Source: Lachnospiraceae bacterium (GTDB taxonomy: Bacteria; Bacillota; Clostridia; Lachnospirales; Lachnospiraceae). From it: a DNA stretch of 64,000 bases. The notes under the pieces are model-generated. The model made no database searches. It was not told the origin of the DNA and saw only the letters and a list, made by a program, of their open reading frames with translations. A program made the position numbers and the translations under genes. Shown piece after piece: positions 51,930-60,751 of the stretch. Positions within the stretch are counted from its first letter, which is position 1, and each line of letters opens with the position of its first letter. The DNA lies in NCBI GenBank assembly GCA_017482205.1, contig JAFUNK010000013.1, positions 62,001 through 126,000 of the forward strand, written 5' to 3'.

Positions 51930-53867
51930 TTATGGCCAATCGTCCCAAAATGCGGCTAACGGACTGTCAATCAATTTACTTCTGGGAATCAAATAATACT
52001 CCGGCCAGTATTGTGAAGTGTTATAAATCAATAAACCTTCCTGACAAATCCGCATGGTCAGTGAATCTGTCGAAGATGCCACTAAAGTGTTATAGTCATT
52101 ATATGCCTGAAACATTTCCTGCTTATCCGTGAAAGATATATCCGTATCGCTTTCAGAATTGTATTTCCACAATAAAGCTAACTCTTCTGTTGAAATATAA
52201 TCCAAATAGTCAATAACTTCGCCGGTAGATAAATCAATGGTTATCGGTATACGTCTGCCTATAAAAACATCATTCTGTGTTGTATCCATTAATTCAAATT
52301 CAATTACAACTATTTTACTATTTATAAACACCGCTCCATGTTCCTGAAACAAAACATCGTTGCATTCATCCAGTTCCATAATTGCATGAAAAATATGATC
52401 CATTTCTATTTCCAAGGAATCATTTATGCTTTGAGTTAAGGATTCATCCTGTAACTCAAACAATCCACCATATTCATCGTAAGCAGAATCATTTAAGACG
52501 TTTCCATAATTTTGATTCACATACGCTTCAACAGTAACATCATAATGGTTATTTCCGGAATAATTCCAATAATCCAGATTAGATACAGTGCCAAAATTTA
52601 TTGGTGTATATATTGCAAATCCCTGATGATAACCATCATTTTGATATACTTTCTCCAATTCAAATTGCCCGGTAAACATATTATAGGTGAACTTGTGTAG
52701 TACGGTTTCAAAGGGAGCTCTGCCTACGAAATACTCCATAATAAATCCGCCGGTAAATCCAAAAATGCGTTCCTGTGAATAGGTATCCTCCCAAACGACA
52801 GAATCCATAATGCATTCTTCCCGATAAGTACCATCACTTTGTCCCCATAACATCCATAACTCCAGATAATAATACTCGTTAATTTTATTATAAGCACTCC
52901 CATCCTCGTATGCACTTAAATCTTCATATATATCCAGTTCAGGGTAAATGGTGAACAAAATATCATATATGCCATCGGCATTCATATCTGCAACAGTATA
53001 ATCGTTTTCGGAAAGCATCTTATAACCGTCCGGAATCAGCGCACTCACATCCTCTACTGAAACCAAAGAATCAATCAAAGCATCTTCACAAAGTATACAT
53101 TGATTTTTCAACCAAGACGCATATATCTGAACCGAAGAAGCTTCTGAGGATAATCCCGTACTCATATTTTCAGTTAGACTTATCTCTTGCGGCAATTGGA
53201 ATAAAGCTTTCGCATCGTGGTCGATTTTATAAATTGTACCATCGTTTAATTTTAAAAACTCCCACTGAGGTGAATTGACACTATCTGAAATAATGATTTC
53301 TTCAATCGTATCAGGAATACCGGAACCGTTCAGGGTATACGTTGTCCAATACGTTTCACCCAAACCGGATACTTCCACAATCTCCATATTTTTCATGCAC
53401 ATAAAATTGGGGATTTGAAAAGAATCGGTTTTCTCACCATTTGTTTGGGAAAAGGAAAAATATACTATATCACCGATTTCATAGTATTCACTGTAATATT
53501 CGTACTCTTTTTTATCCTGAGTCTCGTTAAACTGTTCTTCGCATGTCAACGCCATTCTGATACCAAAACAAGATTGACCATCGGAGAAAAATTCCGAATA
53601 GCCATGCGGCATACTATACAAATCATAGTAGCAATATCTGTCATAGGATGCATAATGGATTTCGCCCTGTTTATTTTCCCTAAATGCTAAAATCTGTTCA
53701 GATACGTTTTCATATAACGCATAGTTGTCCTTAGCATCCTGAAGCGGGGTTTCAAAATCCTGCACTGTTTCGGATTCTATACTATCCGAATCCGCTTTGT
53801 GTCCACATCCGATCAAATAGAAAAACAATACTAATGTAATGCTTAAAATTAATAGTCTCTTACTCAT
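51930..53867 (-). CDS. Predicted lipoprotein, 645 aa, function unknown
   Basis: Signal peptide of about 20 residues ends in lipobox [11 protein letters not shown], so the protein should be lipid-anchored outside the cell. The mature part is acidic and rich in Tyr, Asp and Ser, with no catalytic motif I recognise. Residues about 280-300 contain [20 protein letters not shown], resembling a single calcium-binding or integrin-type DxNxDG loop; the C-terminal [20 protein letters not shown] resembles the secreted DUF3298/RsiV-like sheet. Its ATG overlaps the proA stop (ATGA), so it is coupled to proA although unrelated. Likely acquired accessory gene. Confidence 0.6.
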   Translation of the reverse strand: MSKRLLILSITLVLFFYLIGCGHKADSDSIESETVQDFETPLQDAKDNYALYENVSEQILAFRENKQGEIHYASYDRYCYYDLYSMPHGYSEFFSDGQSCFGIRMALTCEEQFNETQDKKEYEYYSEYYEIGDIVYFSFSQTNGEKTDSFQIPNFMCMKNMEIVEVSGLGETYWTTYTLNGSGIPDTIEEIIISDSVNSPQWEFLKLNDGTIYKIDHDAKALFQLPQEISLTENMSTGLSSEASSVQIYASWLKNQCILCEDALIDSLVSVEDVSALIPDGYKMLSENDYTVADMNADGIYDILFTIYPELDIYEDLSAYEDGSAYNKINEYYYLELWMLWGQSDGTYREECIMDSVVWEDTYSQERIFGFTGGFIMEYFVGRAPFETVLHKFTYNMFTGQFELEKVYQNDGYHQGFAIYTPINFGTVSNLDYWNYSGNNHYDVTVEAYVNQNYGNVLNDSAYDEYGGLFELQDESLTQSINDSLEIEMDHIFHAIMELDECNDVLFQEHGAVFINSKIVVIEFELMDTTQNDVFIGRRIPITIDLSTGEVIDYLDYISTEELALLWKYNSESDTDISFTDKQEMFQAYNDYNTLVASSTDSLTMRICQEGLLIYNTSQYWPEYYLIPRSKLIDSPLAAFWDDWP

Positions 53868-55111
53868 CCTCTTACCTGCCCGTTGCCGCGGATTGCATAT
53901 TTATAAGATGTCAGTTCTTTCAATCCCATGGGACCTCTTGCATGAAGTTTCTGGGTACTGATACCGATTTCTGCACCAAAACCAAATTCAAAACCGTCCG
54001 TAAAGCGGGTGGATGCATTCACATAAACGCATGCTGCGTCCACACCGTTTAAGAATTTCTCGGCGGTTTCTTTATTTTCAGTAATAATTGCCTCAGAATG
54101 CTTTGTGTTGTACTTGTTAATGTGTGCAATTGCTTCTTCCACACAACTTACGGTCTTCATGGAAATAATATAATCCAAATACTCCTTGCCATAATCTTCC
54201 TCAGTGGCAACTACACAATCTGTCAGCACTTCGCATACCTTTTCGTCCCCACGCATTTCTACATTGTGAGGTTTTAAAGCCTTAGCCAATTCAGGTAAAA
54301 ACGCTTCTCTGATATCTTCATGCACTACTAAAGATTCACATGCATTACATACGCCGATTCTCTGGGTTTTTGCATTTGTTATTATATTGACTGCATTGGT
54401 CAAGTTTGCTTCTTTATCAATATAGATATGACAGTTGCCGGTTCCGGTTTCAATAACAGGAATGGTGCTGTTTTCCACTACACTGCGAATCAGCCCTGCA
54501 CCGCCTCTGGGAATCAACAAGTCCACATAATGATTCATCTTCATAAAGGAAGCCGTCACTGCACGGTCTGTTGAAGTAATCAACTGTACCGCATCCTCAG
54601 TGATACCGCTTTCAGCCAAACCTTCTCTAATAACCGCAGTAATGGCTTTGTTGGAGTTTAAAGCATCGCTGCCACCCTTTAAAATCACTGCATTACCGGT
54701 TTTAAAACAAAGTCCGAAAGCATCTACCGTTACATTGGGACGGGATTCATAAATAATACCGATAACCCCCATGGGAACACGTCTCTTTTCAATCTGTAAG
54801 CCGTTGGGGCGGTCAAATTCCTCCATGACTTCGCCGATAGGATCAGGCAGTGTCACAATTTGTCTTAAACCTTCTGCCATAGCTTCAATACGATCTTTTG
54901 TCAGGCGTAAGCGGTCTATTAAGCCCGGATGCATACCATTCTCTTCACCAGCCTTGATATCCAACGCATTTGCATCTAAAATAGCTTCTGTATTTGCTAA
55001 AAGTTTCTCAGCGACTTTTAAAAGTGCTGCATTCTTTTCTTCTGTACTTGCAGCCTGCAAAATATATTTTGCAACAACTGCTTTTTCTCCCATTAAATTT
55101 AAATCTGTCAT
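53864..55111 (-). CDS. proA: Gamma-glutamyl phosphate reductase
   Basis: Second step of proline biosynthesis, NADPH-dependent; 415 aa. Catalytic Cys in [14 protein letters not shown] (about 252), [12 protein letters not shown] and the C-terminal [15 protein letters not shown] are present. Normally adjacent to proB, but here separated from it by about 2.8 kb of other genes. Start ATG 55111 after AAAGGAAAAAT. Overlaps the downstream lipoprotein start. Confidence 0.95.
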   Translation of the reverse strand: MTDLNLMGEKAVVAKYILQAASTEEKNAALLKVAEKLLANTEAILDANALDIKAGEENGMHPGLIDRLRLTKDRIEAMAEGLRQIVTLPDPIGEVMEEFDRPNGLQIEKRRVPMGVIGIIYESRPNVTVDAFGLCFKTGNAVILKGGSDALNSNKAITAVIREGLAESGITEDAVQLITSTDRAVTASFMKMNHYVDLLIPRGGAGLIRSVVENSTIPVIETGTGNCHIYIDKEANLTNAVNIITNAKTQRIGVCNACESLVVHEDIREAFLPELAKALKPHNVEMRGDEKVCEVLTDCVVATEEDYGKEYLDYIISMKTVSCVEEAIAHINKYNTKHSEAIITENKETAEKFLNGVDAACVYVNASTRFTDGFEFGFGAEIGISTQKLHARGPMGLKELTSYKYAIRGNGQVRG

Positions 55112-55196
55112 AATATTTTTCCTTTCCGGTAGTTAAAGTCTATATGATAGTCTGTTTTCATAAGCTCTGCATAAAAATATGTCTAGCAGTTTACTC

Positions 55197-55886
55197 CTAC
55201 AACATATTGGTGCACGCTATCAGTTTTTCTTGTGCTTTTTCATGTCCTTGTGCTGCAGCTTTGGCATACCATTTAGCAGCTTCTTTGATGTCCTTTTTTA
55301 CACCTTCTCCTTTGTAATAACTATTACCGAGATTAAACTGCGCCTTTGCATGACCTTGCTCCGCTGCCTTCATATACCATTCGATAGCTTTTAATTCATC
55401 ATTGGCGACACCAATTCCTTTATCATAACACACACCAAGCTTAAATTGTGCTTTTGCATGACCTTGTTCTGCCGCCTTAGTGTACCATTCTACAGCTATT
55501 GTTTCATCTTTTTTTACACCTTCGCCTTTATAATAGCTGTTACCAAGATTATATTGTGCCTTTGCATATCCCTGTTCAGCGGCTTTGGTATACCATTCTA
55601 CAGCTTTTACAAAATCCTGTGTTACACCTTTTCCCTTATCATAATATACTCCTATTTTGAACTGGGCTTTGGCATCTCCCTGTTTTGCGGCTTTTAGGTA
55701 ATATTCAAAATGAATATCTTCATCGTCTCCATCCACAACAGCTTTAGATTGTACTGTAATCTTTTCTACAATATCATCTATACCGTTTATAGCACCACAA
55801 GCTACACAAGAAAACTTGGCATTATTGCTATTCGAATTCACAAAATATGTTACTCCGCAAAAGCTACATTTTACCATATACTCCAT
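55197..55886 (-). CDS. Sel1-repeat protein with N-terminal zinc ribbon
   Basis: 229 aa. The first 40 residues contain CSFC and CVAC pairs, a zinc ribbon. Residues about 58-225 are four to five Sel1-like repeats of 36 residues (AAEQGHAKAQFKLGVCYDKG type). Repeats alternate in type: YYDKG/CYDKG units (1, 3) and NLGNSYYKGEGVKKD units (2, 4) are near identical within each class, implying duplication of a two-repeat unit. Sel1 proteins are adaptors; no partner is evident. GGAGG precedes ATG 55886. Not part of a clear operon. Confidence 0.85.
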   Translation of the reverse strand: MEYMVKCSFCGVTYFVNSNSNNAKFSCVACGAINGIDDIVEKITVQSKAVVDGDDEDIHFEYYLKAAKQGDAKAQFKIGVYYDKGKGVTQDFVKAVEWYTKAAEQGYAKAQYNLGNSYYKGEGVKKDETIAVEWYTKAAEQGHAKAQFKLGVCYDKGIGVANDELKAIEWYMKAAEQGHAKAQFNLGNSYYKGEGVKKDIKEAAKWYAKAAAQGHEKAQEKLIACTNML

Positions 55887-55975
55887 TGCTTATATTCCTC
55901 CCTGTATTTTGTAAACGTAATATAATTCTACAACAGCATATCTATTCTTTATCTATAGCCTAATGTTTTTCCCTA

Positions 55976-56347
55976 CTACTTCACAGGCTGTTTCCATGGT
56001 GGCGGTGACAACAAGGTTGTTCTGCCGATATCCGGTAACACATCGTAGACGGAGCATCCCATGACCTTTTCAAAATTTTCTTTGATTTCAAATGTTTTAT
56101 TCCAGTCTTTTACATAGCCTTCCATAATTCCGTATCTACGCGTTACATCTACGAATCGCTTCTCAATAATAACAAATCCATAGTCCGTAGCTAATGAATC
56201 ACACAATTGAATATCCATGGAAGGAATCTTTTGGGCATTGTTTCTGGCAACAATACCCACATTCAAAGAATGCTTTACCCACGGTCCGGGATTTAATTTT
56301 CCTGCAATTTGTAATTCTCTTTCCGCTTCTTCTATGGTTGGGAGAAT
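55976..56347 (-). pseudogene. HD-domain phosphohydrolase gene, internally deleted and without a normal start
   Basis: Encodes about 123 residues beginning (I)LPTIEEAERELQIAGKLNPGPW VKHSLNVGIVARN, the N-terminal helices of a Lachnospiraceae-type HD phosphohydrolase, then jumps after about residue 43 to IQLCDSLATDYGFVIIEKRF, the C-terminal part of that family. The central section bearing the HD metal ligands is missing, while the frame is kept. GGAGG stands 8 nt before ATT (56347-56345) rather than ATG; the only conventional start is TTG 56362, overlapping that RBS. It lies about 30 nt after the 5-FTHF cyclo-ligase gene. Comparison is from memory of the family. Confidence 0.65.
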
Positions 56348-56380
56348 ACTAATTACCTCCAAAACTCATACACTATCTGC

Positions 56381-56977
56381 TTACAAACAAATTACCTGCA
56401 TGGGTTTAATATCATTATCATCAGCCTCAATATACTCCACCATCTGACAATCAAAGCCAATGGCAATGGTCTGTAAATCGGGCTTGTCCGCCAAATATTT
56501 GTCATAAAAACCCTTGCCGTAACCGATGCGGTTTCGCTTAATATCAAAAGCCGCTCCCGGCATAATCATAAGAACAGAAACAAAATCCCTTGCAGTTGCA
56601 AGTTCTAGACTGTCATAAGTGGTCTCTCTCTGGCATTGTTCATATACAAATTTCTCACTTGTACCGTCCGGTTCTAAAATTCCCTTATATCCGGCAACCA
56701 AATCTTCCTTGGCAGAAATACGGTAGAATTCCATGTTTTCGCCTTCTACCTTCGGCATATATACTTTTTTATCCGATTTTAAAGCATCTTTCAGAATTTC
56801 ATCCGTGGATATTTCACTGCCGTAAGAAGCAAACAATAATATGTATTCCGCCTTATGATACCACTGATGTTCCAAAATGCGGTCTGTTACAAGTGCCTCT
56901 GAGCGAAACCTTTCCGCAGGTTTTAATGCATCTCTTTTTGCCAATATGCGTTTTCTTATCTCTTTTTTCGTTCCCAT
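56381..56977 (-). CDS. 5-formyltetrahydrofolate cyclo-ligase
   Basis: Converts 5-formyl-THF to 5,10-methenyl-THF with ATP; 198 aa. Features: MGTKKEIRKRILAKRDAL, EISTDEILKDAL, KKVYMPKVEG and the C-terminal phosphate motif GYGKGFYDKYL followed by TIAIGFDCQMVE. GTG 56998 has no RBS; ATG 56977 has AAGGAATACC upstream. Between the DUF896 gene and the broken HD-domain gene. Confidence 0.94.
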   Translation of the reverse strand: MGTKKEIRKRILAKRDALKPAERFRSEALVTDRILEHQWYHKAEYILLFASYGSEISTDEILKDALKSDKKVYMPKVEGENMEFYRISAKEDLVAGYKGILEPDGTSEKFVYEQCQRETTYDSLELATARDFVSVLMIMPGAAFDIKRNRIGYGKGFYDKYLADKPDLQTIAIGFDCQMVEYIEADDNDIKPMQVICL

Positions 56978-57064
56978 TTGGTATTCCTTGTCAGCCACTT
57001 AAGATTTTAACTGTAAAATCAGCTGTTTTTACCTTTTCAAATCATGTTGATTGTTATGATTGTT

Positions 57065-57289
57065 TTAATGCTTTTTACCGTCTCCGAACTTCTCACCCAG
57101 ATTTTCAACACTGCCGTCTGCATTTACGATATCGATATTGTTAAGCTGACCACGTAAGTTGGCTCTTACATTTGCGATATACTCCTGACGCAGTCTTGCC
57201 TGTTCTTCTTTTTCCTCAGGGGTAAGTCCTTCCGCCTGGGATTTATGATACAGTTCATTGATACGTGCTATTGTTGTTTCAATACTCAT
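57065..57289 (-). CDS. DUF896/YnzC-family small protein
   Basis: 74 aa, mostly helical. Typical pattern: IARINELYHKSQAEGLTPEEKEEQARLRQEYI followed by basic RANLRGQL. Family members occur near lexA in Bacillus and are of unknown function. It lies 88 nt before the cyclo-ligase gene, downstream of the four-hairpin repeat copy 2. Confidence 0.9.
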   Translation of the reverse strand: MSIETTIARINELYHKSQAEGLTPEEKEEQARLRQEYIANVRANLRGQLNNIDIVNADGSVENLGEKFGDGKKH

Positions 57290-57415
57290 TTTATTATCAT
57301 CTCTCCTGATTTTATTTTTCTCTCTTTTGAGAAAAGTGTTTTGTCAAATTGGGATTCGTTACTCTGAAAAACCCGGTTTTGACTTTTCAGCAAATGAAAA
57401 ATCAAGTATAAGCCA

Positions 57416-57435
57416 TTCACAGAAAAGCCTGTGAA
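57416..57435. repeat. Small hairpin upstream of DUF896 gene
   Basis: TTCACAG aaaagc CTGTGAA, 7-bp perfect stem, about 130 nt before the DUF896 start and 33 nt before repeat copy 2. Confidence 0.5.
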
Positions 57436-57467
57436 GACAGATTCCTAATGCTACAACGCAGAGCAAA

Positions 57468-57712
57468 CTGCATTTATGGGCATATATAGCATATTTTTTC
57501 ATAGTAATGCCCAAACTCAAGGAATTTTTGCGATTATTTTAGTGGTTTTGGGCATAGAGTGCAAAAAAGGTGCTCCCTATGCCCACATTTTGGAAATTTT
57601 GTGGGCAGTAGACGAGTAAATTTACTCTGTAATGCCCAAAACAACCTTTTTAAAGGATAAAAATCCAATTTCTTGGGCATTGGAGCAGAAAAAAAGCCAT
57701 TTATGCCCATTT
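57468..57712. repeat. Four-hairpin TGGGCAT/ATGCCCA element, copy 2
   Basis: 245 nt in the 587-nt gap between proB and the DUF896 gene. Inverted pairs: 57477/57507, 57549/57579, 57602/57632 (left arm TGGGCAG) and 57674/57703. Hairpin starts are 72, 53 and 72 nt apart, nearly the same as copy 1. Inner stem bases differ between the copies but pairing is kept: hairpin 2 here has GGGCATAG...CTATGCCC, hairpin 3 has GAGTAAATTTACTC. Same orientation as copy 1 and the same context, downstream of a minus-strand gene end and upstream of another gene's start. Confidence 0.88.
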
Positions 57713-57796
57713 CAAAACAAAAGCGTTGTTTTTCCATATGTAGCGCAGTTGGTTAATGGCAAGCTTACTCAATTTTAATCTATTTAATATTCCCAT

Positions 57797-57819
57797 ACAA
57801 TTGAACTGCGTTCAATTGT
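57797..57819. repeat. Perfect 10-bp-arm palindrome downstream of proB
   Basis: ACAATTGAAC tgc GTTCAATTGT, 60 nt beyond the proB stop. No U-tract on the minus strand, so not a standard terminator; could be a protein-binding site or 3' mRNA stem. The short gap sequence around it shows nothing else. Confidence 0.6.
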
Positions 57820-57876
57820 CATCGCTCGCAAAAGAGATTGCTCTCAATTCAAATTTGTTAATATAATTTACGTACC

Positions 57877-58767
57877 CTAATTCTTATGTAAATTATCTAC
57901 AAACTCAGGCAGATTAAAGGACTCGTCCTTATGTGCCAAAAACAGTGTTCCTTCATTCTTAGCGTTAGTGATACGGTGTAAAATGCCTACGTCCTTACTG
58001 TTGGCAATTACCATATCTGCACCTACGCTGGTGGCAATCTTGGCTGCTACCATTTTGGTATTCATGCCGCCGGTGCCTACATTGCTGCCGGTGCTGGCTT
58101 TACCCATGTTCATATATTCTTCGGTTAAATTTTCAACTACTTCGATAAACTTGGCATCCGGGTTCTTTCTGGGGTCATCGGTATATAAACCATCGATATC
58201 GGACAAAAGAATTAACAAATCCGCCTCCACCAGTGCCGCTACAATCGCAGACAGGGTATCGTTATCGCCGATTAACTTATCACTTTCCGCATCTGCATTG
58301 ATTTCGTAGGTGGCAATGGTATCGTTTTCATTTACAATAGGAATAATGCCCATCTTTAACAGTTCTGAAAAGGTATTGTGGGCATTGTAACGGTTCATAT
58401 TGTCCACAACAGTATTTTTAGTCATCAGAATCTGGGCTACAATCTGGTTGTACTCTGCAAAAATTTTCTGATAAGTCATCATCAATCGTGCCTGTCCCAC
58501 TGCTGCACAAGCCTGCTTAAAAGCAATGGGTGTAACAGGTTCGTGGGTATCCTTATAGGGCTTTACCGCCTTTTTACCTACTGCAATTGCACCGGAGGTA
58601 ACCAGTACCACATCTTTGCCACGGTTTCTTAAATCGCAGAGTTCACGTACCAGTTTTTCTAACTTGGTATAATCCAAATCCCCGGTTTCCGGGTGCTGTA
58701 AAGAAGAGGAACCTATCTTTACTACAATTCTTTTTTTATCTTTCAATAATTCTCTATAATCAGACAT
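57877..58767 (-). CDS. proB: Glutamate 5-kinase
   Basis: First step of proline synthesis; 296 aa. Motifs: RIVVKIGSSSL, VLVTSGAIAVGKKA, NENDTIATYEI and GTGGMNTKMVAAKIA; the C-terminal PUA domain of longer enzymes is absent. AAGGAAAG before ATG 58767. proA is encoded 2.8 kb further along the same strand. Confidence 0.95.
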   Translation of the reverse strand: MSDYRELLKDKKRIVVKIGSSSLQHPETGDLDYTKLEKLVRELCDLRNRGKDVVLVTSGAIAVGKKAVKPYKDTHEPVTPIAFKQACAAVGQARLMMTYQKIFAEYNQIVAQILMTKNTVVDNMNRYNAHNTFSELLKMGIIPIVNENDTIATYEINADAESDKLIGDNDTLSAIVAALVEADLLILLSDIDGLYTDDPRKNPDAKFIEVVENLTEEYMNMGKASTGSNVGTGGMNTKMVAAKIATSVGADMVIANSKDVGILHRITNAKNEGTLFLAHKDESFNLPEFVDNLHKN

Positions 58768-58884
58768 TTTTTCTTTCCTTGCCTTTCTGTAAATACCGTT
58801 TTATTCTACTGTATTTTTGTGAGCACGTCAACGACGGGTTATAAGCACTGTTCGCTGTTCTGTACGGTGAATTGTTCTGCTTCT

Positions 58885-60678
58885 TCAGTCCTGCATCAGT
58901 TGATTTAGTTCTTCTGCTACCGCTTCCGCCACTTTAATACCGTCCATTGCCGCAGAAGTAATACCACCTGCATATCCGGCGCCTTCCCCACAGGGATACA
59001 GACCTTTTATCTCAGATTGCAGAGTATCGTTATCTCTTACAATTCTTACAGGAGAAGAGGTTCGGCTCTCCACTGCGGACAACAAAGTATCGGGACGGTT
59101 AAATCCTTTAATGTCCTTCGCAAACTGCTCCATGCCTTCTACAATACCACGGTTAATAAATTCCGGCATAATTCCGGTAATGTCGGTAAACGCATACTGT
59201 CCTTTAATGGCAGGCGGAAATGTTTTTCCTGTCTCAGGAACACAAAGTTTCAATTCCTTACGTCCATCTAAAACCATATCCTTTTCTAAAGCAACATTGT
59301 TTGCGGTATCCGTTTGAATAGTTTCTTTTTTCAATACCTCAGTTTTAAAACTCTCATAGGTCTGTACCGGCACCTTGCCATTACCTGCTTTATATGCGTT
59401 TTCTTCCAATTTACGTTGAAATTCCACACCGGATAAAGGCTCTGTGCCAAAATCATCGGGACTTACTGCCACGATAATGGCACTGTTTGCATTCCTGCCG
59501 TTTCTGCCACTGTAACTCATACCGTTGACGCAAAGGCGTTTTTCCTCAGAGGATGCATTTACCACATAACCGCCGGGACACATGCAAAAAGAATAAACGC
59601 CTCTGCCATCACTTGTTTTTGCCGCAACTTTATAAGCCGCCGCAGGCATATACTCATTACCAGTGCCATACTGACTTTCATTCATCATCTGCTGGCTATG
59701 TTCCACACGGAATCCTACTGCAAAGGGCTTTGCCTCCATGGGCACATTTTTTTCTAACAGCATGGAAAAAGTATCTCTTGCACTATGTCCTACTGCCAGA
59801 ATCACGGCTTTGGCAGGAATAGTTTCTGTACCATTGATTACAACACCTTTTATTGCACCGTCTTCTGTAATCAATTCAGTAACCTTACTCTGAAAACGCA
59901 CTTCACCACCCATAGCGATGATTTCATTTCGCATATTGCGGACTACATCCCGCAATATATCCGTTCCCACATGGGGCTTTGCGTCGTACAAAATATCCTC
60001 CGGTGCACCAAACTTCACAAGAAGCCTTAACACTTCTTTATTTCTGCCGTATTTATCCTTAACAAGGGTATTTAATTTACCATCGGAAAAAGTTCCTGCA
60101 CCGCCTTCTCCAAACTGTACGTTGGACTCAGTATTTAAGTCACCACTTTCCCAAAAGTGCTCCACATCTTTCTGGCGTTCTTCTACAGATTTGCCTCTTT
60201 CAAGAAGAATCGGTTTAAAGCCGGCCTGTGCCAGAAAATAAGCTGCAAAAAGTCCTGCGGGACCCATACCAACAATGACAGGTCTGTTTGATACCTTTCG
60301 TTCCTGCAAACCCGCTGTATCCGTAGATACATTCTCTATGGTATCGCTATTTTTAAGTGTATCTGTATCCTCCACACGTCTTTGCACCGGAAACTTATAT
60401 ACAAACGGCTTTTCCTTTGTTATGGCGTGTCCGTTTAACAATAGTCTTCCGTCTGCTGTTTTCTTTGCCCGTTTACAAATTGTATCTTCTTTTTCAACTT
60501 CCACATCCACCACATAACTGTAAACCAGTTCCGGCTTTTTTCTGGCATCCAAAGAACGCTTTACAATATGCAGTTGTTTGATGTCTTTTTCAGATACCTT
60601 CAGTATCTTTGCTGCTTCCTTTAAAAGCTTTGCCGTATCTTCTTTCGGCTTTTGCTTTATCTGCTGAATCCGTATCAT
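58885..60678 (-). CDS. FAD-dependent NAD(P)-dehydrogenase-like protein
   Basis: 597-aa flavoprotein of the COG2509 type. An N-terminal domain (about 1-125, with KILKVSEKDIKQLHIVKRSLDARKKPEL) precedes a Rossmann FAD motif VIVGMGPAGLFAAYFLAQAG (about 135), VQFGEGGAGTFSDGKLNT and C-terminal LYPCGEGAGYAGGITSAAMDG that closes the FAD site. Function of the family is not established; it is not tied to neighbouring genes. AAAGGATTGG before ATG 60678. Confidence 0.88.
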   Translation of the reverse strand: MIRIQQIKQKPKEDTAKLLKEAAKILKVSEKDIKQLHIVKRSLDARKKPELVYSYVVDVEVEKEDTICKRAKKTADGRLLLNGHAITKEKPFVYKFPVQRRVEDTDTLKNSDTIENVSTDTAGLQERKVSNRPVIVGMGPAGLFAAYFLAQAGFKPILLERGKSVEERQKDVEHFWESGDLNTESNVQFGEGGAGTFSDGKLNTLVKDKYGRNKEVLRLLVKFGAPEDILYDAKPHVGTDILRDVVRNMRNEIIAMGGEVRFQSKVTELITEDGAIKGVVINGTETIPAKAVILAVGHSARDTFSMLLEKNVPMEAKPFAVGFRVEHSQQMMNESQYGTGNEYMPAAAYKVAAKTSDGRGVYSFCMCPGGYVVNASSEEKRLCVNGMSYSGRNGRNANSAIIVAVSPDDFGTEPLSGVEFQRKLEENAYKAGNGKVPVQTYESFKTEVLKKETIQTDTANNVALEKDMVLDGRKELKLCVPETGKTFPPAIKGQYAFTDITGIMPEFINRGIVEGMEQFAKDIKGFNRPDTLLSAVESRTSSPVRIVRDNDTLQSEIKGLYPCGEGAGYAGGITSAAMDGIKVAEAVAEELNQLMQD

Positions 60679-60751
60679 TTTCCAATCCTTTATTTTTAAT
60701 TTTAGGAGTTTCCACCACCGACCAAAAAGCCTTTATAATGTATTATACCCG

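Noticed and set aside
57741-57760. TAGCGCAGTTGGTTA, resembling a tRNA D-arm
   Set aside because: No matching acceptor stem, anticodon arm or T-loop follows at tRNA distances; at most a chance match or a fragment.
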